Translations under genes and position numbers: made by a program | Assembly: GCA_003520745.1 (NCBI GenBank) | Contig: DOUE01000025.1 | Location: 14,663 to 41,604, forward strand | From: Erysipelotrichaceae bacterium | GTDB lineage: Bacteria; Bacillota_I; Bacilli_A; Erysipelotrichales; Erysipelotrichaceae | Reading direction: 5' to 3' | DNA: 26,942 nucleotides | Notes under the pieces: model-generated | What the model was told of the DNA's origin: nothing | What the model saw: the letters and a program-made list of their open reading frames with translations, nothing else | Database searches by the model: none | In this document: piece after piece, positions 1 to 7,576 of the stretch | How the letters are laid out: each line of letters begins with the position of its first letter | How positions within the stretch are numbered: the stretch's first letter is position 1

Positions 1-815
1 GAGAAATACCACGGACCGTCATCGATCCACAAGTAATTACCGCCGGCCATTCCGCCCCATGCGTCCGGTTGTTCGCCAAACATCGCAGGACCGATCAATC
101 CTTCTTTATAGTAATCATACAATTGTTGAACGGCGGCGATGCTGTCGGCACTGTTGAGATAACCTGTCGCGACACTATATTCATCATCCGTTACTTTGCC
201 GCCTAACGTCCAGAAGTAAGGCAGGAATCCCCACGGACCAAACCCTTGGGGAGTGAGTCCCCAACGATCATCCGACGCTTTGAGAGTGCGTGCCAAGGCA
301 ATCATTTCATCCCATGTCGCAGGCGCTTCCGTCATTCCAAGCTCGGCAAGGACCGCTTTACTGTAGACGGCGACTTTGGTGTTGGTGTTCAAAGGCAGAC
401 CATAATATTTGCCATTATAGAAATTTGTAGACAAGGAACCAGCAAAGAAATTATCCTTCAAATCGCTGAATTCGTCAAATGCGCTCACTTCTTCGAGGAT
501 GCCTTGTTTAGCAAACTCAGGAACCCAAACGATGTCCATACGCATAACATCAGGCGCTACGTTACCTGTATATGCGGTGATGACTTGTTGTTTCAGACCG
601 TCATATGGCATCCTGACCGATTCGATTTCGATCTCAGGATATGCTTCATTAAACAGTGGAACAACTTCTGCTAGGAACAACGCTTCTTCACCTTCGCTAT
701 AAGTGTGCCAAAACAGTACTTTGCCACTTACCGGCTTCGGATCGGCTTTGCATCCTGCGAGTCCTGCGACCAACAAGAGCGAAAACAAACCAACCAATAG
801 TTTCTTTAGAGTCAT
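1..815 (-). CDS. ABC transporter sugar-binding lipoprotein, 3' part cut by window edge
   Basis: The frame is open from ATG at 815 to the left edge, giving 271 visible residues. The N-terminus has a lysine-containing start, a hydrophobic stretch and a lipobox LAGC with the lipidated Cys at residue 22, so the product should be anchored outside the membrane. The mature part starts with GKVLFWHTYSEGEE and continues as a family 1 extracellular solute-binding protein, with a PLNTNTKVAVYSK-like hinge and Trp-rich segments such as WGLTPQGFGPWGF that suit sugar binding. An AGGAGG site (821-826) fixes the start. The permease genes would lie beyond the left edge. The substrate cannot be told from this fragment. 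Family assignment is confident; carbohydrate as ligand is inferred from the family. Confidence 0.88.
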   Translation of the reverse strand, partial: MTLKKLLVGLFSLLLVAGLAGCKADPKPVSGKVLFWHTYSEGEEALFLAEVVPLFNEAYPEIEIESVRMPYDGLKQQVITAYTGNVAPDVMRMDIVWVPEFAKQGILEEVSAFDEFSDLKDNFFAGSLSTNFYNGKYYGLPLNTNTKVAVYSKAVLAELGMTEAPATWDEMIALARTLKASDDRWGLTPQGFGPWGFLPYFWTLGGKVTDDEYSVATGYLNSADSIAAVQQLYDYYKEGLIGPAMFGEQPDAWGGMAGGNYLWIDDGPWYF

Positions 816-1145
816 ATAACCCTCCTTGTAATCACACAATAACATACTTTCTTCGTCGAAGCAAGTATTGTTTTACAAAGATTTCACTTTTTAAACCTAG
901 CGTAAACCAACCTTCCACAGTGCCTGCACTTTATCACGAAAACCCGTGTCGATGGCTTGTATACGCGCACGTAAAAAAGCGTGTCTTAACCCCTTGGATC
1001 ATTCGCTCCAATATCGTTTATCTTCACGAGTCGCACGTCAATGGGCTAAGCGGAGGTCGAATCCATCACCCCGTTTACAGATTGACTTTTTATCCTGGTT
1101 TTATCGACCGAAACGAATCGGAATCACGATTCTATGCTTCGATCA
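816..1145. other. Intergenic stretch without a recognisable gene
   Basis: About 330 bases separate the binding-protein gene from the end of the DUF1697 gene. Only the candidate promoter near 836-864 is interpretable. Open frames crossing this stretch on the plus strand have no ribosome site, run into the antisense of real genes and give no familiar protein. A weak hairpin (CACG/CGTG around an A-rich loop near 970-985) has no clear role. I see no good terminator for either flanking gene. Confidence 0.5.
836..864 (-). promoter_or_regulatory. Candidate promoter of the binding-protein gene
   Basis: On the minus strand TTGCTT (859-864), a 17-base spacer and TATTGT (836-841) lie just upstream of the AGGAGG site. 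The spacer carries the dyad CTTCGTCGAAG (851-861), which could be an operator. The implied leader is very short, so the call is tentative. Confidence 0.4.
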
Positions 1146-1691
1146 TCACTCAAGAGGATATGTAAGTTGCAGTAATTTCCAAGCTGTATTTGCGTTTCGT
1201 ATCGTGATTTTCGCATACGTCTTCGTACCGACGATTTTCGCCCATCGCGTCTTTGAGAACGTTTCGATCGGTGCCGACCAGAAAATCATGGAATCCACCG
1301 CTTGGACTTTTTCATAGTCGGGCTTTATTTGCCCGACTTCTTCCACGATTTCTTGTGCCGAGTAAGGTTGGATGACGAAGATCGCATTGTGTTTGGATGA
1401 TGGGTCTTTCCCCCACCATTCCGGTGCCCTCGCCAGCATGTTCCGTAGCGACTCCGCTTCCACAAGTGCGATCGAGATCGAGAAACCGAAATGATCTTGG
1501 ATTAGCGATTCGCATCTCTTTTGTATAATTGTTTCATCCTTCAGGTCGCACTCAAACAAGACGTTACCGCTGTTGATGTAGGTTTCCACACGGGAAAAAC
1601 CGGCATCTTGAAAACATTGTTTCAAGTCGCTCATGGCGATTTTATTGTTTCCTCCGACATTGATGCCGCGCAACAAAGCGATGTATCGCAT
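1146..1691 (-). CDS. DUF1697 family protein
   Basis: This 181-residue protein starts MRYIALLRGINVGGNNKIAM, which is the hallmark N-terminus of the DUF1697 family. The following NSGNVLFE block also belongs to the family, and the length is usual for it. The biochemical role of DUF1697 is not established, so no function is assigned. It lies 27 bases downstream of the YbaK-like gene on the same strand and is probably the last gene of an operon with that gene and the FNT channel. A GAGG-type ribosome site (about 1698-1703) supports the ATG at 1691. No T-tailed hairpin follows the stop. Confidence 0.85.
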   Translation of the reverse strand: MRYIALLRGINVGGNNKIAMSDLKQCFQDAGFSRVETYINSGNVLFECDLKDETIIQKRCESLIQDHFGFSISIALVEAESLRNMLARAPEWWGKDPSSKHNAIFVIQPYSAQEIVEEVGQIKPDYEKVQAVDSMIFWSAPIETFSKTRWAKIVGTKTYAKITIRNANTAWKLLQLTYPLE

Positions 1692-1718
1692 AGGTTTTCC
1701 TCTTTGTGTAGACTTCCG

Positions 1719-2195
1719 TCATCGTGTTTGACACAGATCACCGATCTTCCCTTCCACAGAACCCACCAAGGTTTCACGGTCGATTTCCATTTGAAGACCG
1801 ATTCTTCCGGCGGAAACGATCAGAAGTTCTTGGTTAAGCGCCGCTTGATCGAATACCGTCGTAAAGGGTTTCTTCATCCCGATCGGACTGCACCCTCCCC
1901 GGACATAACCGGTCAATGGGAGAAGTTCTTTGACGGGGATCAATTCGATGCTTTTCTCATGAAGGTACGCCGCGGATTTCTTGAGGTCGATTTCATCCTT
2001 CGCATTGATGATTAAGACATAATGGCTTTTCGATGCACCTTTGACGACCAGGGTTTTATACAACCGGGAGGGGTCTTGCTGGATGGCGTCGGCGACCGAA
2101 AGGGCGTCCATGGCTTCCCCGTTGGATTCATAGCTGAATAAACGATAGGGGATCCGTGCTTTATCCAACGCACGGAGAGCGTTCGTCTTTTCCAT
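1719..2195 (-). CDS. ybaK: YbaK/EbsC-type aminoacyl-tRNA deacylase
   Basis: This 158-residue protein belongs to the YbaK/EbsC family, which hydrolyses mischarged Cys-tRNA(Pro) and related species in the cytoplasm. The family lysine is seen in RLYKTLVVKG (Lys47), and the glycine-rich GGCSPIGMKK segment and the C-terminal VSAGRIGLQMEI block match the fold. The ATG at 2195 begins MEKTNALRALDKARI, the expected N-terminus; a frame-open extension upstream overlaps the FNT gene and is rejected. No strong Shine-Dalgarno site is visible, and the gene begins 10 bases after the FNT stop, so translation may be coupled. YbaK is favoured over ProX-type editing proteins from the N-terminal layout, but the exact tRNA substrate is inferred. 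Confidence 0.87.
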   Translation of the reverse strand: MEKTNALRALDKARIPYRLFSYESNGEAMDALSVADAIQQDPSRLYKTLVVKGASKSHYVLIINAKDEIDLKKSAAYLHEKSIELIPVKELLPLTGYVRGGCSPIGMKKPFTTVFDQAALNQELLIVSAGRIGLQMEIDRETLVGSVEGKIGDLCQTR

Positions 2196-2205
2196 AGTCG
2201 ATGCG

Positions 2206-3066
2206 TTAAGCCGGTTTCTTGTTGTTCTTGATGTAGACAAACCAATAGACGCCACCCACGAACAAGCCCCCGCCGACGATGTTGCCCAAGGTCACGGGAA
2301 TCAGATTGTTGATGAAGAAGGTCGACCAGTTGAGATGGTTGAGTTTCTCGGCACTCACACCCAATTGGGATGCTGCCTCGATCATCGCCGGGTTCATTTT
2401 CGCGAAAATGCCGGCCGGGATGTAGTACATGTTGGCGATGCTATGTTCGAAGCCCGACGTGATGAACAACCAAATGGGAAAGAAAATCGCCAGGATTTTC
2501 CCGGAGATGTCTTTTGCGCCATAGGCCATCCACACCGCCAGGCATACAAGCCAATTGCAAAGGATGCCAAGATAGAACGCCGGGATGAATTCGAGTCCGA
2601 CTTTATACGTCGCGATCTTGAGGGTGACCCCGCCAAGCATGTTGGCCCCGCTGCTGAACAAACCGGATTCATTCATCATATAGGCGATCAGGACGGACCC
2701 GACAAGATTGCCAAGATAGACGATGACCCAGTTCCTCAACATCGCCTTAGCGCTGATTCTTTTGTCCAGTACACCGGCTAAGATCAAGGTATTGCCGGTA
2801 AACAATTCCCCGCCGGCGATGACGACCAGCATCAGTCCGGTGCCGAAGATCGCTCCTGCCAAGGCTTTCCCCAAACCATAGGTTTCGGGTTTGGCGAAGA
2901 GGTTGAACGCCGCCATGTTGGACCCTTCCGATGCAAAGGCGATAAATACCCCGGCCAGGATGCCGAGGATGAATAAATTAAGTGCAGAGGCCTTCGTCTT
3001 CTTGATCCCGACCTGGATCGTCACCTCGGTGATTTCTTCAGGGGTCAGATATTGGTTTGTGTTCAT
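2206..3066 (-). CDS. FNT-family formate/nitrite channel
   Basis: This 286-residue inner-membrane protein belongs to the formate-nitrite transporter family of pentameric anion channels. Visible marks are the AGVFIAFASEGSN block (residues 38-50), the GGELFTGNT loop with the gate Thr90, the LCNWLVCLAVWMAYGAKD signature (169-186) and GFEHSIANM with the central pore His208. Six hydrophobic segments fit the family. The start at 3066 has a GGAGAG ribosome site. Formate is the likeliest substrate from the loop sequences, although nitrite and hydrosulfide channels share the fold. No pyruvate formate-lyase gene is in view. It heads an operon with ybaK and the DUF1697 gene. Confidence 0.92.
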   Translation of the reverse strand: MNTNQYLTPEEITEVTIQVGIKKTKASALNLFILGILAGVFIAFASEGSNMAAFNLFAKPETYGLGKALAGAIFGTGLMLVVIAGGELFTGNTLILAGVLDKRISAKAMLRNWVIVYLGNLVGSVLIAYMMNESGLFSSGANMLGGVTLKIATYKVGLEFIPAFYLGILCNWLVCLAVWMAYGAKDISGKILAIFFPIWLFITSGFEHSIANMYYIPAGIFAKMNPAMIEAASQLGVSAEKLNHLNWSTFFINNLIPVTLGNIVGGGLFVGGVYWFVYIKNNKKPA

Positions 3067-3108
3067 CGTTCTCTCCGTCGATTCAATGTCCGCTTCACGC
3101 GTGTTTCA

Positions 3109-3137
3109 AGTATATCATTTGTTTAGGCGGATGTTAA
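3109..3137 (-). promoter_or_regulatory. Promoter of the FNT-ybaK-DUF1697 operon
   Basis: On the minus strand TTAACA (3132-3137), a 17-base spacer and TATACT (3109-3114) each match the sigma-A consensus at five of six positions. The -35 box lies inside the last codons of the upstream toroid gene. Confidence 0.7.
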
Positions 3138-4130
3138 ATCCGATTCCCTGTATTTTTTTATCACTTTCATTGCTTTGAAGGTGATCCACTTCGAAGGTTT
3201 CCCCTTCTCTTCGATGTCGACGATCATTTTCCCGTTGTATGAGTTCTCCAGGATCCATTTCCCATCCTCGTTTTGCTTGGACTTCAGAAGCGTCAGCGCT
3301 TCATTCATCCGATCATCCCTGATCCCGAGGTCGATCAGGATTTCCAAAAGTTCGACCACGTCCGTTTGATACATCAAAGGGAACCCGAACTTTAGCCACC
3401 CGGGTTTCGCGACGCGATCGAGGTCGTGACTTTTCTTATAGAGGCGGTGAATCAGAAAGTACTCGGCCAGTTCGCCGATTTTCGCGCTGGTTTCTTCATT
3501 TCGTTCTTGCTTCGGAATTGCAGCCAACGCCTTCATCGCTTTCGCCACGCCCATATGACAGGAATGATCCCCGAAGCAGGGGGAAAGGCGATCATCCAAC
3601 GCACCTTTCGGGGTTTCTTTGACCCCGTCGTCGGTCCGTTGGTGGGTAAGGATCCATCGGATCGCATGTCGTATGCGATCATCGTGAAGATATCCCAATC
3701 GAACCAAGGCATACACCATGTTCCCCGTCAGGCAAGGGATGACCAGACGAGGGAGTCCCCTACCCGTCTTTTGGCTAGTTTCGATCGAGAATCCGCCATC
3801 GAGCGGATCTTGCGATGCGTTCAACATGAATTCGCATGCTTTTTTAATACGGGGGTCCTCGATGTCGACCCCCAACTGGGCAAGGGTTAGCAATGTCCAG
3901 GAAGTCCCCGAGTATTTATCCGTATAGAAACAAGCCGCATCGCCCCACGAACCGTCGGGGTTTTGCTTCGCAAGGATGGTCGGGACGATCCCCTGCGACA
4001 TGATCCGGTGTCGACTTTCGACCACGTCGGGATGATGCTTGTCCATCCCTAACAATTCGATTTGGGTAAAGTAGCGGACCGATGGGTTCTCTTCTTCCAA
4101 CAACCAGTCAATCACGGAAGAATCATGCAT
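3123..4130 (-). CDS. Alpha/alpha-toroid protein (prenyltransferase/squalene-cyclase-like repeats)
   Basis: This 335-residue protein has repeated turn motifs typical of alpha6/alpha6 toroids: KQNPDGSWGD (55-64), DPLDGGFSIE (108-117), QRTDDGV (164-170) and KQNEDGKW (285-292). They resemble the QW-type repeats of squalene cyclases and prenyltransferase beta subunits. The cyclase DXDD catalytic motif is not evident, so a terpene cyclase role is not supported. Cys133 in CLTG, Cys185 to His192 in CFGDHSCHMG and Asp257 could form a metal site by analogy with prenyltransferase beta subunits; this is inference. The start at 4130 is chosen because GAGGTGAT lies 5-12 bases upstream; the in-frame ATG at 4169 lacks a site. 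A diverged paralogue lies at 12336-13289. The function is unknown. Confidence 0.8.
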   Translation of the reverse strand: MHDSSVIDWLLEEENPSVRYFTQIELLGMDKHHPDVVESRHRIMSQGIVPTILAKQNPDGSWGDAACFYTDKYSGTSWTLLTLAQLGVDIEDPRIKKACEFMLNASQDPLDGGFSIETSQKTGRGLPRLVIPCLTGNMVYALVRLGYLHDDRIRHAIRWILTHQRTDDGVKETPKGALDDRLSPCFGDHSCHMGVAKAMKALAAIPKQERNEETSAKIGELAEYFLIHRLYKKSHDLDRVAKPGWLKFGFPLMYQTDVVELLEILIDLGIRDDRMNEALTLLKSKQNEDGKWILENSYNGKMIVDIEEKGKPSKWITFKAMKVIKKYRESDLTSA

Positions 4131-4171
4131 GCTATCACCTCGAATCCAGTGTACATCCTTCTTGATCAAAT

Positions 4172-4197
4172 GAAAAGAAAACCTGCAACGTGCAGGT
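4172..4197 (-). terminator. Intrinsic terminator after the DUF3159 gene
   Basis: The minus-strand transcript forms ACCTGCA-CGT-TGCAGGT (4181-4197), a 7-bp stem with a 3-base loop, followed by TTTTCTTTTC. Confidence 0.8.
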
Positions 4198-4213
4198 CGA
4201 GGAGCGGTTCGAT

Positions 4214-4885
4214 CTAGAATCCGCGTGTTTGTCCTTTATAGGGCGGGGTCTTCCCGGCGATGAACTCATCGATCCCCGGGCCTTTCAACGTACGCAAACG
4301 CCAGATTCCATACACGTAGCTGGAAACAAGGATCAACGTGGTGACCGGCAACCCCATCAACGTGTTCACCCAAACCAAAGAATCGACGTTGTCGCTGAGA
4401 AAGAGGGTGACCTGCAGGAAGGTTCGCATCAGAAAGAACAAGGTCCAAAGCCAGGTCACTTCGCGGTATGCGGGTTTGACGTCCTTGCGCCAAAACCAAT
4501 CCAGACGCCAGCCCCGGGTAAGGTGGGAGGCATAAGCGGCCATGGGACGATCGATCGCAAGGCTGAATAGTGCCAGGGCTAGGATGAACGCGTTACTGAC
4601 GATCCCCGGGATGAAGTAGTTGGCGGCGTTGTTGGCGAGGTAGGCGAACGAAGCGGCCAGGCTGATCGTCACCAATCCGCCAAACGCATAGATCCAGTTC
4701 TGCTTACGTGAAATCCGCAGAATGCCGAAAGTCAGCGAGAGGAGGATTGAACCAAGGATGGCGTAGGGTAATCCGAATACCCCGTTGACGACCGCGAAAA
4801 CAAGAGGCGGCAAGATCGCATCCAATGTTTTCCCTAAAAAGACGGATTTGAGTTCTTCGACGATTTCTTTCCCTTTGGACGCCAT
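4214..4885 (-). CDS. DUF3159-like multi-pass membrane protein
   Basis: This 223-residue protein has about five or six hydrophobic segments, with the charged run HLTRGWRLDWFWRKDVKPAYRE near the middle. It resembles the DUF3159 integral membrane family, in which an aromatic/Arg-rich cytoplasmic loop separates two helix groups. No enzymatic motif is seen and the role is unknown. GAGGAT about 8 bases upstream supports the ATG at 4885. A terminator follows the stop, so it is probably monocistronic. It is divergent from the Nif3-like gene. The family call comes from overall pattern and is less sure than its membrane nature. Confidence 0.7.
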   Translation of the reverse strand: MASKGKEIVEELKSVFLGKTLDAILPPLVFAVVNGVFGLPYAILGSILLSLTFGILRISRKQNWIYAFGGLVTISLAASFAYLANNAANYFIPGIVSNAFILALALFSLAIDRPMAAYASHLTRGWRLDWFWRKDVKPAYREVTWLWTLFFLMRTFLQVTLFLSDNVDSLVWVNTLMGLPVTTLILVSSYVYGIWRLRTLKGPGIDEFIAGKTPPYKGQTRGF

Positions 4886-5007
4886 GGCTGATCCTCGACC
4901 TTCGTTTCATTGAGTCTACTTTACGAAAGCAGGTCGACATTGTCAATCAAACCACACCGACATCCGAGTTTCTGCGTTTTCCATATGTATTTTAAGGGTA
5001 GATTCGC

Positions 5008-5013
5008 TATAAT
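5008..5013 (+). promoter_or_regulatory. Perfect -10 box upstream of the Nif3-like gene
   Basis: TATAAT is followed by a GGAGGA ribosome site (5030-5035) and the ATG at 5040. No convincing -35 box is seen at the usual distance. Confidence 0.5.
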
Positions 5014-5039
5014 GCAGGTAGAGATGTTCGGAGGACGAC

Positions 5040-5828
5040 ATGAAAGCACAAGAAATCATCGATGTTTTGAATACGAACCGGAGATGGGTCGATTTCGACC
5101 AGACGAGGGATGTCGTCCTGTTTGGCGATCCGTCGCAGGAAGTCGCCAAGGTCGGGGTCTGCTGGGTCGCGACGATGTCGGCGATCCAGACCGCGATCGA
5201 CCAAGGAATCAACTTCATCATCAGCCACGAGAACTGCTTCTATGAAGAGTCGACCTCGCAGCGCAAGGCGATCCGTGAAGCGCGCTGCATCAAAATGAAA
5301 CTGTTGAAACAACATGGCATCTGCGTCTATCGCTGCCATGACGTCTGGGATCGGATCCCGGTCTTTGGGGTCGCCGACACCTGGGCCAAGATCATCGATC
5401 TTCCCTTCGAACCCCGTGTGACATCGTCGTTCAACTCCTATGCACGCTTCGATCCGTTGACCGTTCTTGATATCGCCACGCGCATCGCCAAAGGCATCCG
5501 TCCCTATGGGCAAGATTCCGTCACGATCCTTGGCGATCCGACGCAGTTGGTCGATTCATTGGGGATCGGAACCGGCGCCGCCACGGATGTCTTCTCGATG
5601 ATCAAAGAAGGCGCGGGATGCGTGGTTGTCAGCGACGACGGCAAAACCAACTGGGTCCAAGGCCAATATTGCGTCGACTTCAGAATCCCGATGATCATCG
5701 TCCATCATCCGACCTGTGAAATCCCGGGGATGATCAAGATGGCAGAGTATCTAAACGGCGAATTCCCGCAGGTCGAAACCAAGTTCCTTGACTCCGGCTT
5801 CGATTTCCACACCGTCAACGCGATTTAG
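5040..5828 (+). CDS. Nif3-like dinuclear metal centre protein
   Basis: This 262-residue protein fits the Nif3/YbgI family, which forms hexameric toroids with a two-metal site; its cellular role is unsettled despite old 'GTP cyclohydrolase type 2' labels. Candidate ligands in order are His63 in FIISHENCF, His100-Asp101 in CHDVWD, and the C-terminal HHPTCEIPG with His223 and Glu227 in the family H-x3-E spacing. The usual His-His pair of the first motif is His63-Glu64 here, a notable change. The length is short, typical of forms without the inserted PII-like domain. The start at 5040 has a clear GGAGGA site. It is followed 31 bases later by a flavin reductase and is probably co-transcribed with it. 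Confidence 0.85.
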   Translation: MKAQEIIDVLNTNRRWVDFDQTRDVVLFGDPSQEVAKVGVCWVATMSAIQTAIDQGINFIISHENCFYEESTSQRKAIREARCIKMKLLKQHGICVYRCHDVWDRIPVFGVADTWAKIIDLPFEPRVTSSFNSYARFDPLTVLDIATRIAKGIRPYGQDSVTILGDPTQLVDSLGIGTGAATDVFSMIKEGAGCVVVSDDGKTNWVQGQYCVDFRIPMIIVHHPTCEIPGMIKMAEYLNGEFPQVETKFLDSGFDFHTVNAI

Positions 5829-5859
5829 CGCATCCAACCATCGAAATAGGGGAAACATC

Positions 5860-6777
5860 ATGCCGAACTTTAAAGATCTTCGCATCGTCGACAACTTCTA
5901 CCAAACTTCTGCGTTCTATCCGATGCCGACCGTCCTGGTCGGAACATTGACCGATGATCAAAGCACCAGCCTTGGTTCGTATTCGCTTTGTTTCCCCTAT
6001 TACGTCGCCGGTCGCTCGGAATATACGATGCTGTTGGAATGCCGCAACAGTTCAAACACGGCCCAAAACCTTCTGAAGTACGGGAAATGCTCGCTGAACT
6101 TCATACCGGATTCGAAGAAGTTCTTTAAAGAAGCCGTCCGACTTGGATTCCCGGGGGAAACCTCCAAGGAAAAGATGGCGAATTGCTCGTTCCATCTGGT
6201 GGATGGGCTCTGCGATGACGGAGTTCGCCCGAAGATCGTCGATGAAGCCTACCAGGTGATGGAGTGTACATGGATGCGCCATCTCGACCATGCCGAGCAC
6301 GATGCGTCCGGCGAACTGGACGGTTATCCGGCGCCCTACCATGATTTCAACGGGATCACGAGCAAGTTCGGCGCCCACTTCATCCTAAAGGTCGATAAAA
6401 TCCTGATGCAGGACCGCTACTACGATGCCATCGTCGATGGCGTGAAAGCCTCCGCCTTCCCCCGCGTCCCGGTCGATTACGGTTATCGCGATTCGACCAA
6501 CTTCTGGTACACGCGCTTCCGCCGACCGATCGCGATGAAAGTGCCGGCCGCGAAAGAAGCGGATTTGAGCGGTGTCGTCTACGCCGCGAACCGGATCGAC
6601 CCCAACGTCCCCTTTGAAAACGAAGCTTGTGCGATGTTGACGAAAGTGCCGCGGGTTTTCCTGAAGACCGTATTGCAGGGCTGTGTCGATTATGCCAAGG
6701 AAAACAATCTGACGCGGATCACGGCGGCCGACATGAAGGCGATGAACGATAAACGCGCCAAAGAAAAAAGAAGATGA
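5860..6777 (+). CDS. Flavin reductase-like (FMN-binding split barrel) protein
   Basis: This 305-residue protein has an N-terminal flavin reductase-like split-barrel domain. The segment FYPMPTVLVGTLTDDQSTSL (about 20-39) and the following CFPYYVAGRSEYTMLLE and NLLKYGKCSLNFIP blocks match the part of that fold that binds FMN. The C-terminal third, with FLKTVLQGCVDYAKE, is less familiar and makes the protein longer than single-domain flavin reductases. The substrate is unknown. An AGGGGA site (5848-5853) selects the ATG at 5860 rather than the frame-open ATG at 5788. It follows the Nif3-like gene without a terminator, so the two probably form an operon, and it ends at a palindromic terminator. 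Confidence 0.82.
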   Translation: MPNFKDLRIVDNFYQTSAFYPMPTVLVGTLTDDQSTSLGSYSLCFPYYVAGRSEYTMLLECRNSSNTAQNLLKYGKCSLNFIPDSKKFFKEAVRLGFPGETSKEKMANCSFHLVDGLCDDGVRPKIVDEAYQVMECTWMRHLDHAEHDASGELDGYPAPYHDFNGITSKFGAHFILKVDKILMQDRYYDAIVDGVKASAFPRVPVDYGYRDSTNFWYTRFRRPIAMKVPAAKEADLSGVVYAANRIDPNVPFENEACAMLTKVPRVFLKTVLQGCVDYAKENNLTRITAADMKAMNDKRAKEKRR

Positions 6778-6783
6778 AAGAAA

Positions 6784-6801
6784 AGCCCGCGTACGCGGGC
6801 T
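6784..6801. terminator. Bidirectional terminator between convergent genes
   Basis: AGCCCGC-GTAC-GCGGGCT is a perfect palindrome lying between the stops of the flavin reductase and VTT genes. The minus-strand tail TTTTCTTTC is good; the plus-strand tail TCGGTTT is weaker. Confidence 0.8.
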
Positions 6802-6806
6802 TCGGT

Positions 6807-7412
6807 TTATCCTAAATCATCCAGATGATGACGTTTGCTTAAAGCTTTCGCCACGAAGAACAATACAACCAGGATCGCGATCGCCAACACGATGAACCAT
6901 GGGTTGTCGAAGGCTTCCTTAAAGGCGGTCCCGAACAAGGTCATCGTCATCACCATCACGAATTTCGCCGCCAAGGTCGTTTTCACGAAAGACCGTTTAC
7001 TGAAATCGGATAGACCATACGCTAAGTTGATGGCCGAACTCGGGGTGAACGGAATCGCGGAGATGATGAACAATGTCGCCGCAGGCTTGTTGCCAACCCA
7101 GGCGAGTGCCGCTTGGACTTTGGGATGACGCCCGAACCATTGAATCAGGAACTTCTTGAAGACATACCGATGGAAATAGAACATGACGATCGCACCGAGC
7201 GTCGTCCCCGCCCAAGAGAAAATAAACCCGAGAACCGGCCCGTAGACCGATGTGTTGAACGTGATGATGACCAACAACGGAAGCGCGGGGATGACCGATT
7301 CGATCAACGCCAGGAAAATCGGTGCCAATGGGCCCAGTCCTTTAAAGGTTTCCGCAACCGCGAACCAGAATTCGGGGGAAAGATAATAGAGATACGGTTT
7401 GAGCCAATCCAA
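6807..7412 (-). CDS. VTT-domain (DedA/TVP38-like) membrane protein, TTG start
   Basis: This 201-residue polytopic inner-membrane protein carries the VTT/SNARE-associated fold found in DedA and TVP38/TMEM64 proteins. The core marker is IPFTPSSAINLAYGLS (120-135), preceded by an acidic helix with Glu38 in ALIESVIPALPL. Family members are implicated in lipid flipping or membrane homeostasis. The codon at the start is TTG (7410-7412), supported by AAGGAGGA 7 bases upstream and by the absence of a usable ATG in place. The promoter carries a dyad resembling GntR/YtrA operators, so expression may be repressed by a ligand-sensing regulator not encoded in this window. Confidence 0.85.
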   Translation of the reverse strand: MDWLKPYLYYLSPEFWFAVAETFKGLGPLAPIFLALIESVIPALPLLVIITFNTSVYGPVLGFIFSWAGTTLGAIVMFYFHRYVFKKFLIQWFGRHPKVQAALAWVGNKPAATLFIISAIPFTPSSAINLAYGLSDFSKRSFVKTTLAAKFVMVMTMTLFGTAFKEAFDNPWFIVLAIAILVVLFFVAKALSKRHHLDDLG

Positions 7413-7431
7413 GGTCGAATCCTCCTTCTAC

Positions 7432-7452
7432 TGTACTACGAATACTAATACA
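7432..7452. promoter_or_regulatory. Candidate GntR/YtrA-type operator
   Basis: TGTACTA-N7-TAATACA forms a near-perfect inverted repeat covering the end of the -10 box and the start point of the VTT gene promoter. The half-sites resemble those described for YtrA-subfamily GntR repressors. Confidence 0.5.
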
Positions 7453-7478
7453 GTAATACACACGTCGCGACTTGTCAA
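7450..7478 (-). promoter_or_regulatory. Promoter of the VTT gene
   Basis: Minus strand: consensus TTGACA (7473-7478), a 17-base spacer containing the palindrome GTCGCGAC, and a weak TACTGT -10 (7450-7455). The candidate operator overlaps the -10. Confidence 0.6.
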
Positions 7479-7516
7479 TGTGTTTAACCAAATCTTAACA
7501 TCGTTCGTCACGTCAT

Positions 7517-7545
7517 TTGAATCCTATGCCCATCGATGGTAAGAT
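7517..7545 (+). promoter_or_regulatory. Candidate promoter of the cupin-rluF operon
   Basis: TTGAAT (7517-7522), 17 bases, then TAAGAT (7540-7545), each matching consensus at four of six positions, 32 bases before the cupin ATG. Confidence 0.45.
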
Positions 7546-7576
7546 AGTGTGGACACGATAGAAACGGAAATGATCT

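Noticed and set aside
1040..1075. Minus-strand text GGGGTGATGGATTCGACC resembles the 5' end of tmRNA
   Set aside because: No T-loop and CCA end, no pseudoknot-like repeats and no tag-peptide frame are found in the following few hundred bases. The stretch before the next gene is too short for tmRNA.
946..1317. Plus-strand frame rich in Arg/Trp that looks a little like a transposase fragment
   Set aside because: It has no DDE-type or other transposase motif, no inverted ends, no ribosome site, and it overlaps the antisense of the DUF1697 gene.
3123..4130. Squalene-hopene cyclase as the annotation
   Set aside because: The protein is about half the length of such cyclases and lacks the DXDD motif. 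Only the toroid repeat pattern is shared.
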